Source of the DNA: Sphingomonas taxi
GTDB lineage: Bacteria; Pseudomonadota; Alphaproteobacteria; Sphingomonadales; Sphingomonadaceae
DNA: 64,000 bases
Assembly: GCF_000764535.1 (NCBI RefSeq)
Contig: NZ_CP009571.1
Coordinates: forward strand, 496,001 to 560,000
Direction: 5' to 3'
The notes under the pieces are model-generated. The model saw only the letters and a program-made list of their open reading frames with translations, searched no databases and was not told the origin of the DNA. This document shows, piece after piece, positions 33,614-43,400 of this stretch (positions are counted from its first letter, which is position 1; every line of letters begins with the position of its first letter). The translations under genes and the position numbers were made by a program.

Positions 33614-35134
33614 ATGATAAACGGGGGGATGATGCGGGGATTGTTGCTGGGGGGCGCGGCGCTGCTGGGGGCTGCCGCGCCGGCGAGCGCGGAGACGCTG
33701 CGCGAGGCGCTGGCCAAGGCCTATGCATCGAACCCGACGCTGACCGGGCAGCGCGCCGCGCAGCGCGCCACCGACGAAAACGTGCCGATCGCCCGGTCGA
33801 ACGGCATCCCGGGCGTCAACGTGTCCGGGTCGCTCACCGACAATTTCCTGCAGGCGAACAACAACTTCGCCAATCCCGAGCGGACCGCGGCGGGATCGCT
33901 CAATCTGTCGGTGCCGATCTTCCAGGGCGGTGCGGTAAAGAATGCGGTGCGCGCCGCCGAGACGCGTGTTGATGCCGGCCGCGCGACGCTGCGCGGTACC
34001 GAGGCGAGCACCTTCACCAACGTCGTCGCGGCCTATATGAACGTCATCCGCGACGAGGCGATCACCTCGCTCAACCAGCAGAACGTGCGGGTGCTCGAGG
34101 TCAATCTGCGCGCGAGCCGCGACCGGTTCCAGGTCGGCGACCTGACCCGCACCGATGTCGCCCAGTCCGAGGCGCGGCTGGCGCTGGCCCGCGCACAATT
34201 GCAGCAGGCGGAGGCGCAGCTGATCTCCAGCCGCGAGACCTATATCCAGATCGTCGGCACGCCGCCGGTCGCGCTCGAAGAGCCGCCGGCGCTGCCCAAT
34301 CTGCCCACTGCGCCCGATGCGGCGATGAGCGTCGCGCTCAACAACAATCCCAACCTGATCGCCGCGAGGCGTCAGGCGGATGCGACGCGCTATGACGTGA
34401 ACGTCGCGCGCGCCAACCGGCTGCCGCGCCTGTCGGTCGTCGCAGGGCCGAATTATTTCAACTATCTCCAGACGCTTCCCGCCGGTTCGGGCTTGCCCAA
34501 TTCGGGCACTGCCGCATCGGCAGGTCTCCAGGTCACGCTGCCGCTGTTCCAGGGGGGGCGCCCCGCGGCGCAGATCCGTCAGGCCGAGGCACTGCGCGGC
34601 CAGTCGCTGGAGAACGTCACCGCGACCGAGCGTGCGGTAATCTCGCAGGTGCGGTCGGCCTATGCGGTTTGGCAATCGTCGCAGCAGGTGATCGCCTCGT
34701 CGGAGACCGCGGTGAACGCCAACAAGCTGAGCCTCGAAGGCGTGCGCGCCGAGAATAGCGTCGGCACGCGCACGATCCTCGACATCCTCAACGCCGAACA
34801 GGAATTGCTCAACAGCCAGGTGACGCTGGTGAGCGCCCGCCGCGACGCCTATGTCGCCGGCTTCGCGCTGCTCGCCGCGATGGGCAATGCCGAGGCGCGC
34901 GACCTCGGCCTCGACGGGGGTGCGCTGTACGATCCGACCGTCAACTACAGGCGCGTGCGCAACCGGATCAGCGACTACGGCAGCGACGGCGAGCCGGTCC
35001 CGGTCGCGGTGTCGACCGCGCAGACGCCGGCACAAAATGCTGCCGTTGCGAAACCAAGCGACCCTTTGCTCAACACGCCGGTTGACAGGAGCCCCGGTCT
35101 GACGACAGGTGCTGCATCGCCAAGCCGCCAATAA
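33614..35134 (+). CDS. tolC: TolC family outer-membrane efflux channel
   Basis: Outer-membrane channel-tunnel for type I secretion and RND efflux, 506 aa. After a signal peptide (ending ASAETL) come two repeats of the OEP fold with long coiled-coil helices (for example DRFQVGDLTRTDVAQSEARL and AENSVGTRTILDILNAEQEL), the conserved turn residues of TolC. A Pro/Ala-rich tail of about 50 aa follows. Starts at 33614, 33629 and 33632 are all in frame; GGGGGG lies before the latter two. It forms an operon with the pcm-like gene, and popZ follows. Confidence 0.93.
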   Translation: MINGGMMRGLLLGGAALLGAAAPASAETLREALAKAYASNPTLTGQRAAQRATDENVPIARSNGIPGVNVSGSLTDNFLQANNNFANPERTAAGSLNLSVPIFQGGAVKNAVRAAETRVDAGRATLRGTEASTFTNVVAAYMNVIRDEAITSLNQQNVRVLEVNLRASRDRFQVGDLTRTDVAQSEARLALARAQLQQAEAQLISSRETYIQIVGTPPVALEEPPALPNLPTAPDAAMSVALNNNPNLIAARRQADATRYDVNVARANRLPRLSVVAGPNYFNYLQTLPAGSGLPNSGTAASAGLQVTLPLFQGGRPAAQIRQAEALRGQSLENVTATERAVISQVRSAYAVWQSSQQVIASSETAVNANKLSLEGVRAENSVGTRTILDILNAEQELLNSQVTLVSARRDAYVAGFALLAAMGNAEARDLGLDGGALYDPTVNYRRVRNRISDYGSDGEPVPVAVSTAQTPAQNAAVAKPSDPLLNTPVDRSPGLTTGAASPSRQ

Positions 35135-35165
35135 CGGCGTCGAAAAGGGTAGGGACGTCAGGATC

Positions 35166-35714
35166 ATGGGGGATATGAGCGCGGAGCCGTCGATGGAAGA
35201 GATCCTGTCGTCGATCAAACGGATCATCGCCGAGGAGGGCGAGGGGACGCAGGCGCGCTCACGCCGGACCCGCACGCAGCCCCAGCCGATCGAATCGGAC
35301 GCGGCAGAAGTGCTCGAGCTGAGCGATCCGATGCCGTCGCTACATGCGCCGATCCCGGAGCCGCAGCCGCATTTCGAACCCGAGCCCGACGTCGAGCCGG
35401 TGCCCGCCCCGCGTGCCCAGGCACAACCGCAACCCGCCCCTTCGCCGCAACCGACGCGCGCCGCAGCCGTTCAGACGCCGATGTCCGAGGAACCGATCCT
35501 GTCCAACCGTGCCGCCGCCGCCAGCCTTGGCTCGCTGGAAACGCTGAGCAAGCTGCTCGTCAAGCCCGAGCCCGAGAGCGAAGGCACGCTTGAGGGTCTG
35601 GTGCGCGAGATGCTGCGCCCGATGCTGCGCGAGTGGCTCGACGCGCATCTGCCCGAGATGGTCGAGACGATGGTCGCGCGCGAGATCGCCAAAATCACGT
35701 CGCAGATGCGCTGA
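35166..35714 (+). CDS. popZ: Polar organizing protein PopZ (DUF2497)
   Basis: A 182-aa self-assembling scaffold that forms a polar condensate and anchors the chromosome origin and signalling proteins in alphaproteobacteria. The N-terminal helix PSMEEILSSIKRIIAEE, a Pro/Glu-rich disordered linker (about residues 60-120), and the C-terminal helices with LVREMLRPMLREWLDAHLP and VAREIAKIT reproduce the PopZ layout. It starts 31 nt after tolC. The popZ-valS neighbourhood is conserved in the class; here an S9 peptidase gene stands between. A start at 35175 is possible. Confidence 0.92.
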   Translation: MGDMSAEPSMEEILSSIKRIIAEEGEGTQARSRRTRTQPQPIESDAAEVLELSDPMPSLHAPIPEPQPHFEPEPDVEPVPAPRAQAQPQPAPSPQPTRAAAVQTPMSEEPILSNRAAAASLGSLETLSKLLVKPEPESEGTLEGLVREMLRPMLREWLDAHLPEMVETMVAREIAKITSQMR

Positions 35715-35736
35715 GGGTTTCCCTTCGATTGCTATG

Positions 35737-35764
35737 CGTCATCCCTGTCTAGGCGGGGATGACG
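35737..35764. repeat. Short intergenic palindrome CGTCATCCC/GGGATGACG
   Basis: Arms 35737-35745 and 35756-35764 with a 10-nt loop, just after popZ and 70 nt before the S9 peptidase start. The CGTCA...TGACG ends resemble the larger CCCCGG repeats, but the core differs. It may be a relic unit or a terminator. Confidence 0.55.
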
Positions 35765-35833
35765 GTTGATGGCGGATAGGCGGTAGCCGACGACCCGTTG
35801 CTCAGCCGCGGACTTCTGCCTAACCTGCCGCGC

Positions 35834-37870
35834 ATGAGAACCCTGTTCGCCGCGAGCCTGCTCGCCACCGTCGCGGTCATCGCCGCACCCGCCGCCGCCC
35901 GCCAGCTCACCATCGACGATGTCGCCTCGCTCAGCCGCATCGGGGCGCCGACCGTTTCCGCCGATGGCAAATGGATGGTCTGGGCGCAGCGCGAGACCGA
36001 TCTCGCCGCGAATCGTGGACGCTACGACCTCTGGCGGCTCGACTTGTCGCGCAAGGGCGCCAAGCCCGAACCCCTGGTCGCCGAGCCCGAGGTCAACGAG
36101 AACGATCCGCAGATCGTCGGCGGCACGGTCTATTTCAGTTCCAACAAGGGCGGCGACGATGCGATCTGGTCGGTGCCGGTTGCCGGCGGCGCGCCGCGCA
36201 AGCTGACCGGCTTCCAGGGCGGGTTCGGCGGCTTCAAGGTCGCGCCGACCGCGGACCGCATCCTCGTCTGGGCGGACCGCAAGCCCAATGCACCGAGCCT
36301 CGCGCCGGCGATCGAGAAGAAGGACCCGCAGGCGGGCGAGGGCCGCGTCTACGACAAATTGTTCGTGCGGCACTGGGATACATGGGTCGACGGCAGCCAT
36401 TCGCAGCTCTTCGTCCTGCCCCTGACCGCCGCGGGCGCGCCGGGCGACGGCATGGCGATCGAACACGGCCTCGATGGCGACGCCCCCTCGCGCCCGTTCG
36501 GCGGCGGGGAGGAAGTGTCGTGGAGCGCCGACGGCAAGACCGTCTATTTCGCGTTGCGCATTGCCGGCACCACCGAGCCGCTGTCGACCAATCTCGATAT
36601 CTGGTCGGCGCCCGCCGACGGGTCGGCCGCGCCGGTTAATCTGACCCCCGCCAACCGCGCCACCGACACGCTGCCGACGGTTTCGCCCGACGGCCGCAGC
36701 CTCGCCTGGGTGGCGATGAAGCGACCCGGCTTCGAGGCGGACCGGCAGGTGCTGATGCTGCGCGATCTCGCCACCGGGCAGGTGCGTGCGCTGACTGAAA
36801 GCTGGGACCGGTCGGTGTCCTCAATCGCCTGGTCGCCCGATTCGAAGCGGATCTACGTCACCGCGCAAGACACGCAGGAAAACCCGCTGTTCGCGGTCGA
36901 GCCGGCGAGCGGCAAGGTGACGCGGCTGACACAGCAGGGCCATGTCTCCGCGGTGGCGGCGACGCCGAAGGGCGCGGTGGTCGCGCTCAACAGCCTGACC
37001 GCGCCCGACGATTTCTACGCCGTCGCGGGCAAGGACAAGCCGGTGCGGCTGACCCAGGTCAACGCCGCCAAGCTCGCCGGCATCGATATGCCGGGCGTGA
37101 CGCGCTTCAGCTTCACCGGCGCGAACAGCGACACGGTCTGGGGCTATGCGGTCAGGCCGGCGGGCAGCACCGGCAAGGTGCCGGTCGCCTTCATGGTCCA
37201 CGGCGGCCCGCAGGGATCGAGCGACAACAGCTGGTCGTATCGCTGGAACCCGGCGGTATTCGCCGGCGCCGGCTATGGGCTGGTCGCGGTCGATTTTCAC
37301 GGCAGCACCGGTTACGGTCAGGCGTTCACCGACGCGATCAGCAACAATTGGGGCGGCTGGCCGCTCGACGACCTGAAAGCCGGACTCAAGGCGGCGACCG
37401 ACAAATTCGGCTGGCTCGACGGCGACCGCGCCTGCGCGCTCGGCGCGTCATACGGCGGCTATATGATGAACTGGATCGAGGGCCAGTGGCCCGATCGCTT
37501 CAAGTGTATCGTCCAGCACGACGGCGTCTTCGATGCGCGCGCGATGGCCTATGAGACCGAGGAGCTGTGGTTCGACGAATGGGAACACGGCGGCAAGGCC
37601 TATTACGAGGACCCCGCCGCATTCGAGAAATGGAACCCGGTCAATTACGTGCAGAATTGGAAGACGCCGCAGCTCGTCATCACCGGCGAGAAGGACTTCC
37701 GCATTCCCTATACGCAAGGGATCGCCGCCTTCACCGCGCTCCAGCGCCGCGGCATCCCGTCGCGCCTGCTGGTCAATCCGAACGAGAACCATTGGGTGCT
37801 GAAGCCCAACAATTCGCGGCAATGGTATCGCGAGGTGCTCGGCTGGATGGACCGCTGGACGGCGAAGTAA
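35834..37870 (+). CDS. Exported S9 family prolyl oligopeptidase-like peptidase
   Basis: A 678-aa serine peptidase of family S9, DPP4/acylaminoacyl-peptidase side, probably periplasmic. A signal peptide (MRTLFAASLL to APAAA) is followed by a WD40-like beta-propeller (about 25-410) and an alpha/beta-hydrolase domain. The catalytic triad is Ser539 in GASYGGYM, Asp621 in GEKDFRIP and His653 in NENHWV. Start ATG 35834 gives the signal peptide; a longer frame reaches 35798. It stands alone between popZ and valS. Confidence 0.93.
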   Translation: MRTLFAASLLATVAVIAAPAAARQLTIDDVASLSRIGAPTVSADGKWMVWAQRETDLAANRGRYDLWRLDLSRKGAKPEPLVAEPEVNENDPQIVGGTVYFSSNKGGDDAIWSVPVAGGAPRKLTGFQGGFGGFKVAPTADRILVWADRKPNAPSLAPAIEKKDPQAGEGRVYDKLFVRHWDTWVDGSHSQLFVLPLTAAGAPGDGMAIEHGLDGDAPSRPFGGGEEVSWSADGKTVYFALRIAGTTEPLSTNLDIWSAPADGSAAPVNLTPANRATDTLPTVSPDGRSLAWVAMKRPGFEADRQVLMLRDLATGQVRALTESWDRSVSSIAWSPDSKRIYVTAQDTQENPLFAVEPASGKVTRLTQQGHVSAVAATPKGAVVALNSLTAPDDFYAVAGKDKPVRLTQVNAAKLAGIDMPGVTRFSFTGANSDTVWGYAVRPAGSTGKVPVAFMVHGGPQGSSDNSWSYRWNPAVFAGAGYGLVAVDFHGSTGYGQAFTDAISNNWGGWPLDDLKAGLKAATDKFGWLDGDRACALGASYGGYMMNWIEGQWPDRFKCIVQHDGVFDARAMAYETEELWFDEWEHGGKAYYEDPAAFEKWNPVNYVQNWKTPQLVITGEKDFRIPYTQGIAAFTALQRRGIPSRLLVNPNENHWVLKPNNSRQWYREVLGWMDRWTAK

Positions 37871-37880
37871 CCGCCGCGCA

Positions 37881-37913
37881 GACGGGGAGGTGACGAACCA
37901 CCTCCTCCCCGTC
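37881..37913. terminator. Hairpin after the S9 peptidase gene
   Basis: GACGGGGAGG (37881-37890) pairs with CCTCCCCGTC (37904-37913), and AGGTG/CACCT strengthens the inner part. It lies between the S9 peptidase stop and valS, followed by TAAAG rather than a T-run. Confidence 0.5.
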
Positions 37914-37926
37914 TAAAGCGCGGGGC

Positions 37927-40617
37927 ATGACCGAGCTTCCCAAGACCTTCGACCCCGCCGCCATCGAGACCCGCTGGTACCAGCATTGGGAGGCGAACGG
38001 CTTGTTCCGCCCCGACCGGCCCAACGCCGAGCCGTGGACGATCGTCAACCCGCCGCCCAACGTCACCGGCTCGCTGCATATCGGCCATGCGCTCGACAAT
38101 ACGCTGCAGGACATCCTGACGCGGCATGCCCGGCTCAAGGGCAAGGACGCGCTTTGGGTGGTCGGCACCGACCATGCCGGCATCGCGACGCAGATGGTGG
38201 TCGAGCGGCAGATGGCCGCCAAAAGCGAGAAGCGCACCGACGTCAGCCGCGAGGACTTCGTCGCCAAGGTCTGGGACTGGAAGGCGGAGAGCGGCGGCGA
38301 GATCACCCGCCAGCTGCGCCGGCTCGGCTGTTCGATGGACTGGGCCAACGAACGCTTCACGATGGACGAGGGCTTTTCGAAGGCCGTGCTCAAGGTGTTC
38401 GTCGAGCTGCATCGGCAGGGCCTGCTCTATCGCGACAAGCGGCTGGTCAACTGGGACCCCGGCCTCGGCACCGCGATCAGCGATCTCGAGGTCGAGACCA
38501 AGGAGATCGCGGGCAAATTCTGGCATCTGCGCTACCCGCTCGCCGACGGCTCGGGTTACATCGAGGTCGCGACGACGCGACCCGAGACGATGCTCGCCGA
38601 CATGGCGGTGGCGGTGAACCCCGAGGATGCGCGCTATACCGCCTTGATCGGCAAGCAGGTGAAGCTGCCGATCACCGGCCGGCTGATCCCGATCGTCGCT
38701 GACGACCATGCCGATCCGGCGCTTGGCTCGGGTGCGGTAAAGATCACGCCGGGGCATGACTTCAACGACTTCGAGGTCGGCCGTCGCGCCGGGATCGAGG
38801 CGCGCGACATGCTCAACATGCTCGATGCCAAGGCGCAGGTCTGCCAGACCGCGGACGGGCTGATCCCGGCCGAGCTGATCGGGCTCGACCGGTTCGCGGC
38901 GCGCGCGGCGATCGTCGAACGGCTCAAGGCCGAGGGCGTGTTGATCGCGCACGTCGACAAGGAGGGCGTCGAGCACGATGCCGAGCCGCGCACGATCCAG
39001 ACGCCGTACGGCGACCGGTCCGGCGTGGTGATCGAGCCGTGGCTGACCGACCAATGGTATGTCGACGCCAAGACGCTGGCGCAGCCGGCGATCGAGGCGG
39101 TGAAGTCAGGCGCGATCAAAATGGTGCCGAAGAGCTGGGAAAAGACCTTCTTCAACTGGATGGACAATATCCAGCCGTGGTGCGTCTCGCGCCAGCTCTG
39201 GTGGGGGCATCAGATACCGGCGTGGTTCGACGCCGACGGCAAGGCCTATGTCGCCGAGACCGAGGAGGCCGCGCAGGCGCAGGCCGGGGCGGACGTCGCG
39301 CTGACCCGCGATCCCGATGTGCTCGACACGTGGTTCTCCTCCGCGCTGTGGCCGTTCGCGACGCTCGGCTGGCCGGAGACCGACGACCCGACGCTCGGCG
39401 GGCGTTACCCCAACGACGTGCTGATCTCCGGGTTCGACATCCTGTTCTTCTGGGATGCGCGGATGATGATGCAGGGCCTGCACTTCATGCAGGACGTGCC
39501 GTTCAAGACGCTGTATCTGCACGGTCTCGTCCGCGCCGCCGATGGCGCCAAGATGTCCAAGTCGAAGGGCAATACCGTCGATCCGCTCGGCCTGATCGAC
39601 GCATATGGCGCCGATGCTTTGCGCTTCTTCATGGCGGCGATGGAGAGCCAGGGCCGCGACATCAAGATGGATGAGAAGCGCGTCGAGGGCTATCGCAACT
39701 TCGCGACCAAGCTGTGGAACGCGAGCCGCTTCGCGCAGGCGAACGGCATCGGCGGCTCGACGCCGGGCAAGGCGCCCGCGGCGACGCTGGCGGTCAACCA
39801 GTGGATCATCGGCGAGACGATCGCGACGGTGCAGGCGATGGACCTTGCGCTCGCCGACCTGCGCTTCGACGCGGCGGCGGAGGCGATCTACCAGTTCGTC
39901 TGGAACCGCTTTTGCGACTGGTATCTCGAGCTCATCAAGCCGACGCTCGGCGAGGATGCGGTGACGTATCCGGAGCATGCCGTCGAGACGCGCGCGGTGG
40001 CGGGCTGGGTGCTCGACCAGATCCTCGTCCTGCTGCACCCGTTCATGCCGTTCATCACCGAAGAGCTGTGGCATGCGATGGCGCCGCGCGAGCACGACCT
40101 GATCGTCGCGCAATGGCCGCTGGTCGACGGCGAGCATATCGATGCCGAGGCGATGGCCGATATCGCGTGGCGCATCCGCCTGATCGGCGAGGTGCGCACC
40201 GCCAAGAACGAGCTCGGCATCGCGCCGGGCACGCAGCTCAAAGCCTATGTCCGCGATGCCGATGCGACGACGCAGCGGCGTGTCAACGGTGCCTACACCG
40301 CGCTGCGCAAGCTCGCGCGGTTGCAGGAGGTGTCATTCGAGCCTGCACCGGCGGGAGCGGCGATCCAGTTGGTCGTCGACGAGGCGACCTATGTCATCCC
40401 GCTCGACGGCATCATCGACCTTGACGCCGAGCGCGCGCGCCTGACCAAGGCGATCGCCGCGGCGGCGAAGGAGCGCGACGCACTGGCGGGACGGCTCGGC
40501 AATCCGAGCTTCGTCGAGCGCGCCAAGCCCGAAGCGGTGGAGAAGGCCAAGGCCGACCATGCCGACAAGGCTGCGGAGGCCGAGCGGCTGTCCGCGGCGC
40601 TTGCGCGACTGGGATAG
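37927..40617 (+). CDS. valS: Valyl-tRNA synthetase
   Basis: Class I aminoacyl-tRNA synthetase charging tRNA-Val, 896 aa. It has [15 protein letters not shown] (HIGH at 51-54), the editing domain with [20 protein letters not shown] at 542-546 in [10 protein letters not shown], the anticodon-binding domain, and a C-terminal coiled coil ([20 protein letters not shown]) that grips the tRNA elbow. Start ATG 37927 gives [10 protein letters not shown], as in homologues. A paired repeat lies 27 nt after the stop. Confidence 0.97.
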   Translation: MTELPKTFDPAAIETRWYQHWEANGLFRPDRPNAEPWTIVNPPPNVTGSLHIGHALDNTLQDILTRHARLKGKDALWVVGTDHAGIATQMVVERQMAAKSEKRTDVSREDFVAKVWDWKAESGGEITRQLRRLGCSMDWANERFTMDEGFSKAVLKVFVELHRQGLLYRDKRLVNWDPGLGTAISDLEVETKEIAGKFWHLRYPLADGSGYIEVATTRPETMLADMAVAVNPEDARYTALIGKQVKLPITGRLIPIVADDHADPALGSGAVKITPGHDFNDFEVGRRAGIEARDMLNMLDAKAQVCQTADGLIPAELIGLDRFAARAAIVERLKAEGVLIAHVDKEGVEHDAEPRTIQTPYGDRSGVVIEPWLTDQWYVDAKTLAQPAIEAVKSGAIKMVPKSWEKTFFNWMDNIQPWCVSRQLWWGHQIPAWFDADGKAYVAETEEAAQAQAGADVALTRDPDVLDTWFSSALWPFATLGWPETDDPTLGGRYPNDVLISGFDILFFWDARMMMQGLHFMQDVPFKTLYLHGLVRAADGAKMSKSKGNTVDPLGLIDAYGADALRFFMAAMESQGRDIKMDEKRVEGYRNFATKLWNASRFAQANGIGGSTPGKAPAATLAVNQWIIGETIATVQAMDLALADLRFDAAAEAIYQFVWNRFCDWYLELIKPTLGEDAVTYPEHAVETRAVAGWVLDQILVLLHPFMPFITEELWHAMAPREHDLIVAQWPLVDGEHIDAEAMADIAWRIRLIGEVRTAKNELGIAPGTQLKAYVRDADATTQRRVNGAYTALRKLARLQEVSFEPAPAGAAIQLVVDEATYVIPLDGIIDLDAERARLTKAIAAAAKERDALAGRLGNPSFVERAKPEAVEKAKADHADKAAEAERLSAALARLG

Positions 40618-40643
40618 GAGTCGGACCCGCGCCTCCCTTTCCC

Positions 40644-40750
40644 CGTCACCCCGGACTCGTTCCGGGGTCCACTCTGCGGCGGGGAGACCGGCCGGGATTG
40701 GGAGCGCACGCCTGCGGCCCGGTGGACCCCGGAACGAGTCCGGGGTGACG
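40644..40750. repeat. Paired palindromic repeat, copy 2 (107 bp)
   Basis: 29-nt units at 40644-40672 and 40722-40750 in inverted orientation around a 49-nt spacer. Both units read ACCCCGGA/TCCGGGGT with loops CTCGT and ACGAG. The spacer ends in CTGCGGCCCG, which is the reverse complement of how copy 3's spacer begins, so the element here is inserted in the opposite sense. It lies between valS and the MATE gene. Confidence 0.9.
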
Positions 40751-40863
40751 GGTGGTTTGTGAGAAGGCTCGACCCGATTGAACGATCGCCACATCTTCGC
40801 GGCGACGCGGTTACCGCGTAAGGCCGCGCCCTCGCAGATGCGAGCGCAGGAGGGGCACCACGA

Positions 40864-42297
40864 ATGGCGAGACCGCAACGCGACCTGACGTCCGGGCCGA
40901 TCGGCAAGACGCTCTTGCTCTTCGCGCTCCCCACTCTGGGGTCGAGCGTGCTCCAGTCGATCAACGGCTCGATCAACGCGATCTGGATCGGCCAGCTACT
41001 CGGCGAGCGCGCGCTGGCGGCGACGACCAATGCCGGGCTCGTCATGTTCCTGCTGGTGTCGGCGGTGTTCGGCTTCGGCATGGCGGCGACGATCCTGATC
41101 GGGCAGGCGATGGGCCGGCGCGATATCGACGGCGTCCGCCGCGTGGTCGGCACCGCACACGGGCTGTTCGCGATCCTGTCGCTGCTCGTCGTCGCGGCCG
41201 GCTGGATGACCGCGCCGGCGATCCTCACCGCGCTCCGTACCCCGGCCGACGCCTATCCGCTGGCACTTTCCTATCTCCGGGTGATCTTCGTCGCGATGCC
41301 GACCAGCTTTCTGGCGGTGCTGCTCAGCATGGTGCTGCGCGGCGCGGGCGATTCGGTGACGCCGCTCAAGTTCATGGCGCTGGGATCGTTGATCGACGTC
41401 CTGCTCAATCCGGTGCTGATCCGTGGCATGGGGCCGATCCCGGCGCTCGGCATCGCCGGGTCGGCGACGGCGACCTTCATCGCCAATACCGTGTCGTTCG
41501 CGGCGCTGCTCGCCTATGTCTATCGCCGCGATCTCGTCGTGCGGCTGCGCGGCGCGGAGTGGCGCTATCTGATCCCCGATCCGGCGCTGCTGCGGCCGAT
41601 CGTCACCAAGGGCGTGCCGATGGGGTTGCAGATGCTGGTCGCGACCGGATCGGCGCTGGCGATGATCGGGCTGGTCAACGGCTATGGCACGACGACCACC
41701 GCCGCTTATGGCGCGGCGAGCCAGCTGTGGACCTATATCCAGATGCCGGCGATGTCGGTCGGCGCGGCGGTGAGTGCGATGGTCGCGCAGAATATCGGCG
41801 CTGGGCGCTGGGACCGGGTGGCGCGAATCACGCGATCGGGGCTGCTGCTCAACCTCGCGATGACGGCGGCATTGATCGTTGCGGTGGCGGTGCTGGACCG
41901 CGCCGCGCTGGGGCTGTTCCTCGGCAGCGATGCCGGCTCGATCGATCTCGCGGCGCATATCAATATCATCGGCTCGGCGAGCTTCCTGCTGTTCGGCGTC
42001 TCGATGGTGTTGTCGGCGACGGTGCGCGCCAATGGCGCGGTGGTCGGGCCGCTGCTGATCCTGGCGGTCGCGCTCTTCCCGATCCGGCTCGGCCTGGCTT
42101 ATGCCCTGCAACCGAGCTGGGGCGCCGACGCGATCTGGTGGAGCTTCCCGGCCGGCTCGGCGGCATCGATGGTGATGACGATCGCTTATTACCGCTACGG
42201 CAGCTGGCGGAAGGGGCAATTGCTGCCCGCGGTCGAGGGCGAGGAGCACGCCAAGGCCGCCACCGAACCGACCGCCAAGCAGATGCCGGTGGGGTGA
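40864..42297 (+). CDS. MATE family efflux transporter
   Basis: A multidrug and toxin extrusion pump of 477 aa with about 12 helices. The N-terminal LTSGPIGKTLLLFALPTLGSSV and the SMVLRGAGDSVTPLK loop are family hallmarks, repeated in the second half by PMGLQMLVATGSA. Driven by Na+ or H+ gradient. ATG 40864 has AGGAGGGG 10 nt upstream. No regulator adjoins. It converges on the diacylglycerol kinase gene. Confidence 0.93.
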   Translation: MARPQRDLTSGPIGKTLLLFALPTLGSSVLQSINGSINAIWIGQLLGERALAATTNAGLVMFLLVSAVFGFGMAATILIGQAMGRRDIDGVRRVVGTAHGLFAILSLLVVAAGWMTAPAILTALRTPADAYPLALSYLRVIFVAMPTSFLAVLLSMVLRGAGDSVTPLKFMALGSLIDVLLNPVLIRGMGPIPALGIAGSATATFIANTVSFAALLAYVYRRDLVVRLRGAEWRYLIPDPALLRPIVTKGVPMGLQMLVATGSALAMIGLVNGYGTTTTAAYGAASQLWTYIQMPAMSVGAAVSAMVAQNIGAGRWDRVARITRSGLLLNLAMTAALIVAVAVLDRAALGLFLGSDAGSIDLAAHINIIGSASFLLFGVSMVLSATVRANGAVVGPLLILAVALFPIRLGLAYALQPSWGADAIWWSFPAGSAASMVMTIAYYRYGSWRKGQLLPAVEGEEHAKAATEPTAKQMPVG

Positions 42298-42326
42298 TTT
42301 GCCCGCGAAGACGCGAAGGGGGCAGG

Positions 42327-42350
42327 CTTCGACAGGCTCAGGGCAAACGG
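42327..42350. repeat. Possible small dispersed repeat
   Basis: CTTCGACAGGCTCAGGGCAA followed by ACGG resembles a short intergenic sequence often met in sphingomonad genomes; I see one copy only in this window. It lies between the convergent ends of the MATE and kinase genes. Confidence 0.3.
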
Positions 42351-42427
42351 TGGGCGTTCGCGTCGCTCTGCAAAGCCCCCGCGTCTCCGCGCCTTAGAGC
42401 GAAACCATTTCCCGTATTCGCGACAAA

Positions 42428-43312
42428 TCACTCCGAGGCCGGTACCATCACCTCGATCACCCCGGGGGCGACCTCCGCCATCACCGGCGTATGTGCCAGC
42501 ACCTCGCCGTCGATCGAGATCGGCAGCGACGGCTTGGTGTCGATGCGCAGCGACTTGCCCGAGAAGCTCACCGTATCCTGATGCCGCGATTCGTGGCCGA
42601 AGAAGCTCGCCGCCCAGTTCTTCACCAGCGTCCGCTTGTAGCGGCCGGTGACCGCCTGCACGACGATCTCGCCCGAATTGACCGAGGCTTCGTCGACCAG
42701 CCAGGTGCCGCCGTGATACGGCCCGTTGGAGATGCGCACCTCGACGACACGCATCGTCTTGGTCTCGTTGCCGTCGTCGACGGTCAGGATGAACGGCTTG
42801 AACCGCGCGAACTGCCAGCTCGCCCAGCCGAGATAGCCGATCCGGCCGAGCACCTTCTTGAGGCCGTGCGGCACCGTCTCGGCGATCTGGGGGCTGATCC
42901 CCATCGCCGCGCAATTGGCGAAATAGTCGCCGTCGATGCGGCCGAGGTCGATGCGCTTGCGCACGCCGGTGCGGATCGCCTCGATCGCGCCCTCGACGTC
43001 CATCGGCAGGCCGAGCGTACGCGCGAAACTGTTCGCGGTCCCGAGCGGCAGCACGCCGAGCACCACGTCGTGGCCGACGAGCAGGTCGACCAGCCCGCTG
43101 ATCGTGCCGTCGCCGCCGCCGAGGATGACGAGCTGCGGTTTCTTGGCGAGCGCGTTGCGCACCGTCTCGACGAGGTCGTCGGGATTTTCCACGGCATGGG
43201 CATCGACGGGATAAGGTAGTCCGCTCAACGCCTTGCATGCCCGTTCGAACAGGGCCTGGCCCTTTCGCGACTTGGCGTTGACGATCAGAGCGGCGGACGT
43301 GAACTGGGTCAT
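42428..43312 (-). CDS. Diacylglycerol/lipid kinase (DAGK catalytic domain)
   Basis: A 294-aa soluble lipid kinase of the YegS/DgkB type. The N-terminal ALIVNAKSRKG, the nucleotide-binding GGGDGTISGLVDLL and LGVLPLGTANSFARTLG are diagnostic; later blocks include NCAAMGISPQ and LPISIDGEV. It likely phosphorylates diacylglycerol or another lipid alcohol. The start at 43312 (MTQFTSAALIV) fits the family; the open frame to 43369 is not needed. hemB is divergent, 88 nt away. Confidence 0.92.
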   Translation of the reverse strand: MTQFTSAALIVNAKSRKGQALFERACKALSGLPYPVDAHAVENPDDLVETVRNALAKKPQLVILGGGDGTISGLVDLLVGHDVVLGVLPLGTANSFARTLGLPMDVEGAIEAIRTGVRKRIDLGRIDGDYFANCAAMGISPQIAETVPHGLKKVLGRIGYLGWASWQFARFKPFILTVDDGNETKTMRVVEVRISNGPYHGGTWLVDEASVNSGEIVVQAVTGRYKRTLVKNWAASFFGHESRHQDTVSFSGKSLRIDTKPSLPISIDGEVLAHTPVMAEVAPGVIEVMVPASE

Positions 43313-43400
43313 GGGGTTCCGATCGGTTACGGGCGCGCAACGCTTGGCAAGTGCGCCGCGATCCCTCAAAGCCAGCCTAACCCGTCAAGCAGGATGCGTC

